DNA of 64,000 nucleotides from Methanoregula sp. (lineage in GTDB: Archaea; Halobacteriota; Methanomicrobia; Methanomicrobiales; Methanospirillaceae), in the NCBI RefSeq assembly GCF_023227875.1, contig NZ_JALOCH010000007.1, forward strand, positions 104,500 through 168,499. Direction: 5' to 3'. Shown here one piece after another: positions 55,540 through 64,000 of the stretch. Numbering within the stretch: the first letter of the stretch is position 1; every line of letters starts with the position of its first letter. Position numbers and translations under genes: made by a program. The notes below the pieces were generated by a model. The model was not told where the DNA came from. It searched no databases and saw only the letters and a program-made list of their open reading frames with translations.

Positions 55540-57273
55540 ATGAATGCTTCTCCATTGCATACAAGCAGGAAGGCTTCCCGTGTACGAAGGATCTTTTTCC
55601 TGGCGGGTGCCATCCTCCTGCTCTTCGCACTCATCTCTCCCGTTGACGCCGCACGCGATGTAAAGGTGGCCCTCTCTGAGCTCCCGCCTTCCACGTTTAC
55701 CGATGAGCAGGGCGAGCCGGCGGGCCTTTTTGTCGACCTGATCGAAGACCTTGCAGCAAAAGAGGGCTGGACTATCATCTGGGTCCCCGGATCGCTCCAG
55801 GAGAGCTGGATCCGCCTGGCTTCCGGCGAGATTGATCTTATCATGGGGGTGACCTCTACTCCTGAGCGTGAGAAGTCCTATAACTTCAGTCATGAGTCCA
55901 CACTTTCTGCATGGTCGCAGGTGTATGCCCACCGCGGGGCCGGTATCGCGACGATCCTTGACCTTGACGGGAAACGGGTCGCCCTGCTCAAAGGGGATAT
56001 CAACGGGATCGCCTTTAAGGAGTATGCCAGGAAGTTCAATATCAATGCCACGTACATTGAAAAGGATTCCCTGGACGAGGTCTTTTCCGGGACTGCAGCA
56101 GGAGAAGCGGATGCCGTGGTCACGTTCAGCCTGGCAGGCGAGCAGTCTGCCAACAAATACGGCCTCTCCGAGACTTCCGTGATGTTCAATCCTTCGTCAC
56201 TTGTTTTTGCAGTGCCAAAAGGAAAGAACCAGGACGTCCTTTTTGCCATCGACCGCTACATTGCCGAAGGAAAGGCCGATCCTTCCTCAACGTACAGCCA
56301 GCTGATGCAGAAATGGTTTGGCATGAAAGGTGCAAGCGGGATTATTCCAGCCTATGTCCTGTGGGGCCTTGCCATCATCGCCGGCCTCGCCGCTCTCTTC
56401 GTGATCATGAGCGTTATTCTCCGGCGCGAAGTCCGGAGGAAGACCGAAGAACTGTTCCGGCAGAATGAAGAACTCCAGGCAGAGGTCGCGAACCGCAAGC
56501 GGACAGAGGCCCAGCTGTCCCAGAAAAATGAAGACCTCCAGGCTGCCTACGAGGAACTGGCCACGATAGAAGAGGAACTGCGGTTCCATTACCAGGAACT
56601 CGGGAAGAGCGAACAGGCGCTCCTCCAGGCAAGAAAAAAATTAAACGTCCTGAACACGCTCACCTTCCAGGATATCCAGAGCGGGGTCTTCGCCCTCAAT
56701 GGCTATATGGACCTGGCAAAGAGAGCCGGGTCGGGAGACGTCCTGGCCGGGTACCTGGTAAAAGCGGAGGCCACCCTTCTTACGGTCAGGAATTCATTGC
56801 GCTTTGCAAAAAAATACCAGGACATGGGGATGAGCCAGCCCCGCTGGCATGATGTGAACTATACCCTGATCAATGCAATCTCCCACCTGGACTTTTCCCG
56901 GATCTCACGGACCGTGACCCTGGACGGCCTTGAGATCTATGCCGATCCGTTATTGGAAAATGTCTTTTTAACGATTATGGAAAACATGGTCGTGCACACG
57001 GCCGGGGCAACGAAGGTCTCCGTCACGTACCGGAACAATACGGACAAGAGTATCACGATCCTGATCGAGGATGACGGCCCCGGCATCCCGGCAGCAGACA
57101 AGGAGAAGATCTTTGGGCGGGGATACCAGAAAAACGACGACACCAGCCTCTTCCTTGCCCGGGAGATCCTCTCGATCACGGACATCGCCATAACAGAGAC
57201 CGGAGAACCGGGTGCCGGGGCACGGTTCGAGATCAAGGTGCCGGAAGGGAAATACCGGTTCGGTGATCCGTAA
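55540..57273 (+). CDS. Periplasmic-binding-domain sensor with degenerate kinase domain
   Basis: A 577-residue membrane receptor. N-terminal signal helix, then an SBP_bac_3-type binding domain (VKVALSELPPSTFTDEQGEP to about residue 265), a second membrane helix (LWGLAIIAGLAALFVIMSVI), a coiled coil (RKTEELFRQNEELQAEVANR) and a histidine-kinase-like end. The phospho-acceptor site reads LTFQDIQSG where the neighbouring kinase has ITRHDIKNQ, and the ATP lid lacks GLGL (DDTSLFLAREI). EDDGPGIP and EKIFGRGY remain. It is probably a receptor that cannot phosphorylate itself, and may act through the next gene. Confidence 0.85.
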   Translation: MNASPLHTSRKASRVRRIFFLAGAILLLFALISPVDAARDVKVALSELPPSTFTDEQGEPAGLFVDLIEDLAAKEGWTIIWVPGSLQESWIRLASGEIDLIMGVTSTPEREKSYNFSHESTLSAWSQVYAHRGAGIATILDLDGKRVALLKGDINGIAFKEYARKFNINATYIEKDSLDEVFSGTAAGEADAVVTFSLAGEQSANKYGLSETSVMFNPSSLVFAVPKGKNQDVLFAIDRYIAEGKADPSSTYSQLMQKWFGMKGASGIIPAYVLWGLAIIAGLAALFVIMSVILRREVRRKTEELFRQNEELQAEVANRKRTEAQLSQKNEDLQAAYEELATIEEELRFHYQELGKSEQALLQARKKLNVLNTLTFQDIQSGVFALNGYMDLAKRAGSGDVLAGYLVKAEATLLTVRNSLRFAKKYQDMGMSQPRWHDVNYTLINAISHLDFSRISRTVTLDGLEIYADPLLENVFLTIMENMVVHTAGATKVSVTYRNNTDKSITILIEDDGPGIPAADKEKIFGRGYQKNDDTSLFLAREILSITDIAITETGEPGAGARFEIKVPEGKYRFGDP

Positions 57274-57364
57274 CAGGAACCATCCCCGAATGAAAACGAC
57301 AGCCATATAACCGTCGTGATGGAATAATTTTCTTTTGATAACGGGCACTGCCCGGACAATTCCC

Positions 57365-59536
57365 ATGAAACAAATCCTTTATGTCGATGACGAACCCGCT
57401 CTGCTGGAGATTGGTAAACTTTTCCTTGAGAGCGAAGGGAATTTTTCTGTTGATACATCTCCCTCGGCGACCGGGGCACTCGAACTCCTGAAGTCCGTGC
57501 AGTATGACGCGATCGTCTCGGATTACCTGATGCCGACGATGGATGGCATCACGTTTTTGAAAGCTCTTCGTGCGAGCGGCAACACCACGCCATTCATCGT
57601 TTTCACCGGCAGGGGACGCGAAGAGGTGGTCATCGAGGCGCTCAACAGCGGTGCTGATTTTTATCTCCAGAAAGGTGGCGACCCGGAACCCCAGTTTGCT
57701 GAGCTGGCGCACAAGATCCACCATGCCATCTCGCGCAAACAGGCGGACCTGGCCCTCAAGAAGAGCGAACATGATTACCGTCACCTTATCGGATATGCCA
57801 GCGAAGCGATCTTTGTCGTACAGGATGAATTGCTCCGGATGATCAATCCGCAGGCAGCCATACTGTCCGGGTACCCGGAACAGGAACTGCTCAACCAGCC
57901 ATTTACCCGGTTCGTCCATCCGGCCGATGGAGGGTTGCTGCTGGACAAATTCAGGAACCGTATCGCCGGATCCACAGTCCCCGCCCACTATACCTTCCGG
58001 ATCATCCGCAAGGATGAGACAATCCGGTGGGTTGAACTGAACGTAATCGCCATAACGTGGGATGAGCGCCCTGCCATCCTGAACTTCATGACCGATATCA
58101 CCGACCACAAACACACAGAAGATGCACTCAGGGAGAGCGAGGAACGGTACCGCCGTATTTTTGAATCGTTTGAAGACCTGTACTACCAGACGGATATAAA
58201 CGGGCTCGTTACGATCCTCTCCCCGTCCCTGCACCGCTTGACCGGATACACCCAGGAAGAAGTGATCGGGAAACCGGTAACGAATATCTACGTCAACCCG
58301 GATGAGAGGGGAGACCTGCTCGATGAGCTTGCAAAGTGCGGGCATGTAGGGGATTACGAAGTGATGCTGCGGAAACGGGATGGAACCGAGACGCCGGTAT
58401 CGCTGAGTGCGAACCGCATATACAATGCTGATGGTGCCCCGGCAGGAATTGCAGGGATTCTCCGGGATATAACCCGCCGCAAAAAGATGGATGCGGCCCT
58501 GCAGGAGAGCGAGATGAAGTTCCGGTCTCTTGTGGAGTATGCCCTTGAAGCGATCCTCATCCTCGATTTGCAGGGAACGATCCTGTTTGCCAACAATGCG
58601 GCGACAAAAACAACGGAAACCAACTCCTGCCAGGAGCTGATCGGCCGGAACATGATGGAGTTCATTGCACCCGAGTCCCGCGAAGAGGTCATGCACGACT
58701 TCATGCAGGTCGCACAGGGCCACGATGCCTACATTACACATTATCACGTGATCACAAACCTGGGTAAAAAGATTGACGTGGAGAGTATCGGCAAGATCAT
58801 CACGTACGAGGGAAAACCCGCCGACCTCATCTCCCTCCGTGACGTGACAGACCGCACGCGGGCGGAAGTGGCCCTGCGGGAGGCGAACAAGAAACTCAAC
58901 CTGCTCTCCAGCATCACCCGCCATGACATCAAGAACCAGATCACAGTGCTGAATGGATATCTCGCAATACTCGAAAAGAGACAATCCGATCCCGCACTCA
59001 ATGATTATTTCAGGAAGACCTCCGCTACGGCACAGCGTATCTCGTCCATGATCGAGTTTACCAGAGAATATGAGAAGATCGGGGCCAAAGCTGCCGCGTG
59101 GCATGACGCACACACGCTCGTGGAGGTAGTAACAAAACAGGCCCCGCTCGGACAGATCGTGGTGAGAAACGACATCCCCCCCGGCACGGAAGTCTTTGCC
59201 GATCCACTCATCACAAAAGTCATGTACAACCTGATGGACAACTCCGTGAGGTTCGGGGGGAAGATCACCGCGATCCGGTTTTCTTTAGAGGAACGTAACG
59301 GGGACCGGATCATTGTCTGTGAGGATGACGGCGTGGGTATCCCAAAAGAGGAGAAAGAGAAGATCTTCGAACGCGGGTTCGGGAAGAACACCGGTCTCGG
59401 GTTAGCCATATCACGGGAAATCCTCTCAATAACCGGAATAACGATCATCGAGAACGGTGAACCGGGAACGGGAGCCCGGTTCGAGATGGTTGTGCCAAAA
59501 GAAGGCTATCATTCGTCAGGCACTAAACGCCCGTAA
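57365..59536 (+). CDS. Hybrid receiver-PAS-PAS-PAS-histidine kinase
   Basis: A 723-residue cytosolic signalling protein. Receiver domain 1-120 with D8/D9, phosphorylated D53 (VSDYLMP) and K103; PAS domains at about 133-250, 255-375 and 380-500; histidine H520 in SITRHDIKNQITVLNGYL; then an ATPase domain with DDGVGIPKEEKEKIFERGFG and GLGLAISREI. No membrane helix. It follows the degenerate receptor by 91 nt and the two may form one pathway. No output regulator is adjacent. Confidence 0.92.
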   Translation: MKQILYVDDEPALLEIGKLFLESEGNFSVDTSPSATGALELLKSVQYDAIVSDYLMPTMDGITFLKALRASGNTTPFIVFTGRGREEVVIEALNSGADFYLQKGGDPEPQFAELAHKIHHAISRKQADLALKKSEHDYRHLIGYASEAIFVVQDELLRMINPQAAILSGYPEQELLNQPFTRFVHPADGGLLLDKFRNRIAGSTVPAHYTFRIIRKDETIRWVELNVIAITWDERPAILNFMTDITDHKHTEDALRESEERYRRIFESFEDLYYQTDINGLVTILSPSLHRLTGYTQEEVIGKPVTNIYVNPDERGDLLDELAKCGHVGDYEVMLRKRDGTETPVSLSANRIYNADGAPAGIAGILRDITRRKKMDAALQESEMKFRSLVEYALEAILILDLQGTILFANNAATKTTETNSCQELIGRNMMEFIAPESREEVMHDFMQVAQGHDAYITHYHVITNLGKKIDVESIGKIITYEGKPADLISLRDVTDRTRAEVALREANKKLNLLSSITRHDIKNQITVLNGYLAILEKRQSDPALNDYFRKTSATAQRISSMIEFTREYEKIGAKAAAWHDAHTLVEVVTKQAPLGQIVVRNDIPPGTEVFADPLITKVMYNLMDNSVRFGGKITAIRFSLEERNGDRIIVCEDDGVGIPKEEKEKIFERGFGKNTGLGLAISREILSITGITIIENGEPGTGARFEMVVPKEGYHSSGTKRP

Positions 59537-59571
59537 ACACTCCGGGTACCTGCGGCCACTCACCAGCAGGT

Positions 59572-60564
59572 TCACCGGAAATTTGCCCATCCGTGTTCTG
59601 CACCCGTATTATCGCATTTCTTTTTCGCGAATGTACAGAACGACCCGCAGCGGTTGCACTTTCCCTCGCTGCAGGGCTCGATATGGATCGTGATATTTGC
59701 CCGCGGGTACTCCAGCATGAGATCTGCTTCGAGATGATCAGCAAGGTCGTGTGACTGCACCACGGTGATCTCGCCCGGCATCACGAGGTGGAACTCAATG
59801 AAGACCTCGGGGCCCGACCGACGGGTCTTCAGGTCATGGAACCCCGCGTAAATACTGGAATGGTCGCAGATGATCTCCTCGATGCGATGGTTGTCCTCCT
59901 CCGGGAGGCTGTGGTCGATCAGGTCGGCAAGCGAGCGGACCGTGAGGTCATATGCTGCCTTCATGATCACCACTGCAACACCCAGCGCAACGAGCGAGTC
60001 GATGATGGCGATCCCGGTCAACGTGATCAGCACGAGCCCGAGCATAACGCCGGCGGAGGTATAGACATCCGTCCGCAGGTGCCAGGCATCGCTCTCGAGC
60101 GCAATGGACTCCGACTCTTTTGCCACCTTCATGAGCCGGTTCGAGACGTACAGGTTCATGAGGGCCGATACGCCCATGACAGCAATACCGAGGATGAGCA
60201 GGTCCGGGGGGAGGGGCTCGGACTCTCCCCCCAGCAGCTTTGTGATTGCCTCTATGATGATCAGGATTGCCGCAACGAAGATGAGCAGGGCTTCGATCAG
60301 GCCAGAGATGTCCTCGAACTTCCCGTGCCCGAACGAATGGCCGGCATCGGGCGGTTCAGCGGATTTCCGGACCGAGAAGAATGCGATGACGGCGGCGATC
60401 AGGTCCATCGATGAATGGATCGCTTCTGATATGATACTGACCGAGCCGCTGGCAAACCCGATAACAAATTTCATCAGGACAAGGCCGGTGTTTGAAATAA
60501 CCGAGAGCCGGGCCGTGTTGGCTTTCAGTTTGTCGAGCGAGGCCTTGTCGTGAGTTTCGCTCAT
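59572..60564 (-). CDS. Cation diffusion facilitator (metal efflux) with Cys-rich tail
   Basis: A 330-residue membrane antiporter. Several helices (LVLMKFVIGFASGSVSII, ALLIFVAAILIIIEAI, ILGIAVMGVSALMNLYV, SAGVMLGLVLITLTGIAI), metal-site pairs EAIHSSMD and DAWHLRTD, and a C-terminal dimer domain. The end carries CSEGKCNRCGSFC followed by KKKC, a five-cysteine cluster unusual for the family. Likely zinc, manganese or iron export. Start ATG at 60564; other ATGs lie at 60567 and 60597. Confidence 0.88.
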   Translation of the reverse strand: MSETHDKASLDKLKANTARLSVISNTGLVLMKFVIGFASGSVSIISEAIHSSMDLIAAVIAFFSVRKSAEPPDAGHSFGHGKFEDISGLIEALLIFVAAILIIIEAITKLLGGESEPLPPDLLILGIAVMGVSALMNLYVSNRLMKVAKESESIALESDAWHLRTDVYTSAGVMLGLVLITLTGIAIIDSLVALGVAVVIMKAAYDLTVRSLADLIDHSLPEEDNHRIEEIICDHSSIYAGFHDLKTRRSGPEVFIEFHLVMPGEITVVQSHDLADHLEADLMLEYPRANITIHIEPCSEGKCNRCGSFCTFAKKKCDNTGAEHGWANFR

Positions 60565-60685
60565 CATATTCTCAGTACTTATGGTCGCTGGTTTCATGAA
60601 GATTTGGGAAAACCGGATACGAGTCCTGCCGTAACCGGCAGTCCATGGACCTGCATGACGGCCTGTAAGGGGGTGAAAAAAGGTA

Positions 60686-61228
60686 TTATTTCTGGTCGGA
60701 GAACTTTTCGACCACGCGGACATTGTCGCCGCGGACGGTGATCGGGATCGGGACGACACTCTCGTACAGTTCGACCGTGATCTCTTCCTTTGCCGAATCG
60801 ACACGCTTGACGACCGCCTTCTCGCCCTTGAAGGGCCCGGCGATCAGTTCGACAATCGTACCTTCCTCGATACCGGAGACGACCGGCTTCGGGATCAGGA
60901 AATGGCCGACCTCGGCGAGGCTCGTCTCGCCCTTCGTTACAACACGGGCATGGGCGATCAGCTCGACCAGCTGCTCGATGCGGTTGCGCTGCTCGGGAGT
61001 CTCGACGAGCACGTAGCCCTGCAGTTCATTCGGGACGATGATGGAGGTCACCTTGACATCGGTCGCCCTGGTATCGATTGCCTTGAGGATATTGTCCGCT
61101 ACCGTCCGCTCCTGCTTGGAGGTCGTCTTGATCGCGAAGATCCGGTTCACGAAGACTTCAGGAGCAGCGGGCGCTTCCGGTGCCGATGGCGTTACAGGGG
61201 CCTGGGGGGTTGGCTGTGTCATCATCAT
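60686..61228 (-). CDS. nusG: Transcription elongation factor NusG/Spt5
   Basis: A 180-residue archaeal Spt5: alanine/proline-rich leader, NGN domain (FAIKTTSKQERTVADNILKA), then KOW domain (VELIAGPFKGEKAVVKRVD). It binds RNA polymerase and promotes processive elongation. Starts 5 nt after secE. The normally adjacent rpl11 is 15 kb away. Confidence 0.95.
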   Translation of the reverse strand: MMMTQPTPQAPVTPSAPEAPAAPEVFVNRIFAIKTTSKQERTVADNILKAIDTRATDVKVTSIIVPNELQGYVLVETPEQRNRIEQLVELIAHARVVTKGETSLAEVGHFLIPKPVVSGIEEGTIVELIAGPFKGEKAVVKRVDSAKEEITVELYESVVPIPITVRGDNVRVVEKFSDQK

Positions 61229-61233
61229 CGCGA

Positions 61234-61443
61234 TTAGAATCCAAGCATCAGTTTGTGTTCGAAGGGAATGAAGATGAGGAACCCGATTAAGCCGACCAGC
61301 AGCACACCGGCTGCTGCGACTGTTGCGATCTTGATGAACTCTTCCCGGGTGGGGGTGCGCGCGAGCTTGAGGACCCGGAGGTATTTACGGAATAATTCCT
61401 CGTGGATAATGCTTGTTTTGGTTTCAGGCTTTGAAATTTCCAT
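61234..61443 (-). CDS. secE: Preprotein translocase subunit SecE
   Basis: A 69-residue single-helix membrane protein: LFRKYLRVLKLARTPTREEF amphipathic helix, then VAAAGVLLVGLIGFLIFI. Typical archaeal SecE/Sec61-gamma. Six nt after ftsZ. Confidence 0.94.
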   Translation of the reverse strand: MEISKPETKTSIIHEELFRKYLRVLKLARTPTREEFIKIATVAAAGVLLVGLIGFLIFIPFEHKLMLGF

Positions 61444-61449
61444 ATTTAA

Positions 61450-62541
61450 TCACTTGAGAAAATCGATCTCAAACTGTTTCTGTACTTTGGGGGTAATCTT
61501 CTCACTACGACCATATATTTGTGGCGACCGTACGCCAGTGACTACAAGCAGGCAGCGCATCTTGTCTTCCATCGCCGGATCGATCTGGGCGCCCCAGATG
61601 ATCCGGGCGCTCGGGTCCACGCGGCTGTAGACTTCCTGCACAACGCCTTCTGCCTCTTCCATGGTCATGTCAGGGCCGCCGACCACGTTGACGAGCGCGG
61701 CGGTTGCGCCGCTGATATCCACATCCAGGAGCGGGGAGCGGATTGCCTTCTTGACCGAGTCGGCCGCCTTGTCCTCGCTGTCACTCTCGCCCATCCCTAT
61801 CATGGCAACGCCGCCGCGTTCCATGACGGTGCGCACATCGGCAAAGTCGAGGTTGACGAGACCCGGCATCGTGATCAGTTCCGTGATGCCCTTGACAGCC
61901 CGCATCAGGACTTCATCGGCAACCTTGAACGCAGCATAGAGGGGGAGTTTCGGGACGATCTCGAGGAGCTTGTCATTGGGCACAACAATGACCGTGTCTG
62001 CCACGTCCCGGAGGCGTTCGAGGCCGGCCTCTGCGTTCTCCATGCGGATCGATCCTTCTGCAGCGAACGGCAGGGTGACGATCGCGATGGTCAAGGCCCC
62101 TTCTTCCCGGGCAGCCTTTGCCACGACCGGCGCGACACCGGTACCGGTACCGCCGCCGAGCCCGACCGTGATGAAGACCATGTCGCAGCCGGAGACAACA
62201 GCACGGAGCTCCTGTTCGTTCTCGAGGGCCGCTTCCTCCCCGATCTGCGGGATGGATCCGGCGCCGAGACCGCGGGTCCGCTGCCGGCCGACGAGGATCC
62301 GCTGGTCCGCACGGGTGCGGATCAGGTGCTGGGCATCCGTGTTGATGGCGATGAGTTTTGCGCCGTGGATCCCCTCCTCCATCATGCGGGAGATCGTGTT
62401 CGACCCACCGCCTCCGCAACCAATCACTGCAATTTCGGTCTTGAGCTCCGCAAGAATCTGGTCAAGGTCTTCGTTATTCTGCATGGGGGACACATTTTCG
62501 TCCCTTGCCTTGGTGAGTGCCTCTTCAACAATTGACCTCAT
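61450..62541 (-). CDS. ftsZ: Cell division protein FtsZ
   Basis: A 363-residue tubulin-like GTPase. [11 protein letters not shown] near the N-terminus and the GTP signature GLGGGTGTG (127-135), NTDAQHL and later [11 protein letters not shown]. Polymerises at the division site. Its start overlaps the DTD2 stop by 4 nt (ATGA). Confidence 0.96.
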   Translation of the reverse strand: MRSIVEEALTKARDENVSPMQNNEDLDQILAELKTEIAVIGCGGGGSNTISRMMEEGIHGAKLIAINTDAQHLIRTRADQRILVGRQRTRGLGAGSIPQIGEEAALENEQELRAVVSGCDMVFITVGLGGGTGTGVAPVVAKAAREEGALTIAIVTLPFAAEGSIRMENAEAGLERLRDVADTVIVVPNDKLLEIVPKLPLYAAFKVADEVLMRAVKGITELITMPGLVNLDFADVRTVMERGGVAMIGMGESDSEDKAADSVKKAIRSPLLDVDISGATAALVNVVGGPDMTMEEAEGVVQEVYSRVDPSARIIWGAQIDPAMEDKMRCLLVVTGVRSPQIYGRSEKITPKVQKQFEIDFLK

Positions 62542-63854
62542 GTATACTTCTCCAACCCCGGGATGTGGATCCTGACTTCACTGCGGGAGGACACCATCTC
62601 TGGCGTGATTGTCCTGCCACCGTGATCTACCGGCCGGCCCCCTGCCAGCTCCTTGTAGGAAGGCCCGGGCAGGACCCCCAGTTCGCGCGCTTTTTGCGGG
62701 TCGAACCGGACCTTCGTGATGATCAGGTAATCTCTCTCCGATGCAGTGATCTCTTTACTACGTATGATTTTTACGCACAATGTATTTAAATCATTTATTA
62801 TTTCAGAAGAGTGGTCCAAATAGGTTATAAATTCGGGAAGCAGCCGATTATCACGCGTGGATACGTGAACCACGGGCAAATTGTCCAGCATTTTTAGCAG
62901 GCCCGGCTCGTCTGTTTTGGCAGTTTCGGCCAGTAAAACCGGATTTGCCCGTACGAGAACTGGTGTACCGGAACCGGTCAGTGCGTGGATATAGCACCGG
63001 GAACCGGGCGAGACTGCCCCGGCCATCTTCCGGATTGCACAGTACGTATCCCATGAAAGGTGGCCGAGTGCCGTGATCTCACTTTCTGATAGCCGCGGTA
63101 CCTGCAGTGCGTCCAGCATCCCTGACAACCGGTTGAGATCGTCCCGGTTAAGTGCTTTCCGGTCGATATAGGCGGCAACGGCCCCGCTCGCATCCATCAT
63201 CGAGCGGACCATTGTTTCGTCGAGCGTAGCAATCTCCCGGGTGTGGGCGATGTGGCCGAACGCCCCCCGTGAGGAGAGGGCGATCTCCGTTTCCCGGGCC
63301 GCGTAATGGGTGCCGCCAAAACCGATCAGGGAGACCGGCTCCTGCGGTACCGCGGACAGGACACTCTCCGCCACCGCCCGGCCGGCAATGGGATCGGTCC
63401 ACTCCTTCTCGGTGCTCCCGATCTCGACAAAGAACGAGGGGTGGACGAGATCGGTGGGGCCGTGATGGGTCACCTCGTACGAGACCCGGTAGCCTTCGGG
63501 GCAGTGCCGGGCAAGGGCCCGGAGGGTGGCCTGCATCATCGCGGGTGCAGCAGGGGCAAGCGTGCGGGGAGTTCCGCCAAGTTCAGCCTCCCGGTAATTA
63601 CCGGTGACGTGGACGGTGAGGACGGGGACCGGGTTCACGCTGGAATGCCGGGACAGGAAGATGACGAGGTCGCAGTCAAGGTGTTCATCGACACCTTCGG
63701 CATGGATCAGCCGTTCAGGGACTTCATGAAAAATATACGTGTGGCCGTTTGCCTGCAACGGGGGCTTGTCCCCGCTGTCAAGGAGGTGCCTGATATGGTG
63801 CCGGATATTCTGCCCCGCCTTGTCCTGCCGGGAATTGACCAGCGCTATCCTCAT
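62538..63854 (-). CDS. dtdA: D-aminoacyl-tRNA deacylase DTD2 (DtdA/GEK1 family)
   Basis: A 438-residue protein removing D-amino acids from t[19 protein letters not shown] at the start, [31 protein letters not shown] and [13 protein letters not shown] are the family hallmarks. The last 170 residues are an extension seen in part of the euryarchaea. ATG at 63854 selected over an upstream in-frame ATG. Confidence 0.9.
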   Translation of the reverse strand: MRIALVNSRQDKAGQNIRHHIRHLLDSGDKPPLQANGHTYIFHEVPERLIHAEGVDEHLDCDLVIFLSRHSSVNPVPVLTVHVTGNYREAELGGTPRTLAPAAPAMMQATLRALARHCPEGYRVSYEVTHHGPTDLVHPSFFVEIGSTEKEWTDPIAGRAVAESVLSAVPQEPVSLIGFGGTHYAARETEIALSSRGAFGHIAHTREIATLDETMVRSMMDASGAVAAYIDRKALNRDDLNRLSGMLDALQVPRLSESEITALGHLSWDTYCAIRKMAGAVSPGSRCYIHALTGSGTPVLVRANPVLLAETAKTDEPGLLKMLDNLPVVHVSTRDNRLLPEFITYLDHSSEIINDLNTLCVKIIRSKEITASERDYLIITKVRFDPQKARELGVLPGPSYKELAGGRPVDHGGRTITPEMVSSRSEVRIHIPGLEKYT

Positions 63855-63904
63855 TGTACTACCCTTGGACGCGACAGACAATTAAGGATGCACGTGGCCG
63901 TCCG

Positions 63905-64000
63905 TCACCGGCCGCTCCGGGCGGCGGTACGGGTCCCCGCCGCTTCGGATGCCTGCTTCACCGCCTCCTCCGGAGACGTGCACGGCACCACTCCTTCGAT
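63905..64000 (-). CDS. C-terminal end of an upstream gene (partial)
   Basis: The last 31 codons of a minus-strand gene that runs off the right edge: IEGVVPCTSPEEAVKQA then an arginine-rich end. Family not recognisable from so short a piece. It ends 50 nt before the DTD2 start. Confidence 0.5.
   Translation of the reverse strand: MEGVVPCTSPEEAVKQASEAAGTRTAARSGR

Noticed and set aside
57233..59113. A 626-codon open frame opposite the hybrid kinase gene
   Set aside because: It is antisense to a protein with complete receiver, PAS and kinase motifs, resembles no protein family, and is a by-product of GC-rich codon use.
61519..62535. A 338-codon plus-strand frame opposite ftsZ
   Set aside because: Shadow of ftsZ; His/Asp-rich composition typical of antisense frames.

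Overview
The window comes from a methanogenic archaeon, most likely Methanomicrobiales of the Methanoregula type. Evidence: archaeal ribosomal stalk operon (uL11, uL1, uL10, P1-type L12), archaeal NusG/Spt5 and SecE next to FtsZ, an archaeal D-aminoacyl-tRNA deacylase (DTD2), cupin-type glucose-6-phosphate isomerase remains, PAS-rich archaeal histidine kinases and TATA boxes lying about 25 nt before start codons. No tRNA, rRNA, CRISPR array or integrase was found.

Layout. 1-0.5 kb: dead transposase. 0.7-7.7 kb: a sugar-nucleotide operon read leftward (aminotransferase, 3-dehydrogenase, 6-dehydrogenase, then UDP-GlcNAc 2-epimerase), interrupted by toxin-antitoxin (TA) pairs. 7.75-12.7 kb: a segment (hairpin repeat, VapBC-like pair, unknown protein X, wecC, epimerase) repeated almost intact at 33.3-38.3 kb; a shorter third copy (repeat, VapBC, X) is at 25.4-27.4 kb. 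12.7-16.7 kb: four 5' fragments of one ABC-exporter ATPase gene alternating with TA pairs. 16.9-24.2 kb: leftward nucleotide-sugar genes (gmd, fcl, transaldolase, ugd, galU, epimerase, second wecB). 27.9-43.3 kb: accessory island between a 5'-truncated rpl12 copy and the real rpl12, full of TA loci and two AAA ATPases with nuclease-like tails. 43.3-45.7 kb: rpl12-rpl10-rpl1-rpl11. 45.9-60.6 kb: an insertion separating these from nusG, with a restriction-modification system, another TA pair, secreted proteins, two sensor proteins and a cation efflux protein. 60.7-64 kb: nusG, secE, ftsZ, DTD2.

Function. The intact enzymes would supply UDP-ManNAc, UDP-ManNAcA, a 2,3-diamino uronate nucleotide, GDP-fucose, UDP-glucose, UDP-glucuronate and its 4-epimer, i.e. 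precursors for surface or S-layer glycans. Export genes survive only as fragments, so assembly and export must be encoded elsewhere.

The most striking pattern is recurrent: a 5' fragment of a gene, then a TA pair, then (where preserved) an intact copy of the same gene in the same direction. It is seen for both wecB genes and the zinc-ribbon membrane gene, and, without a surviving intact copy, for the ABC ATPase gene. About twenty complete or broken TA loci lie in the first 51 kb.
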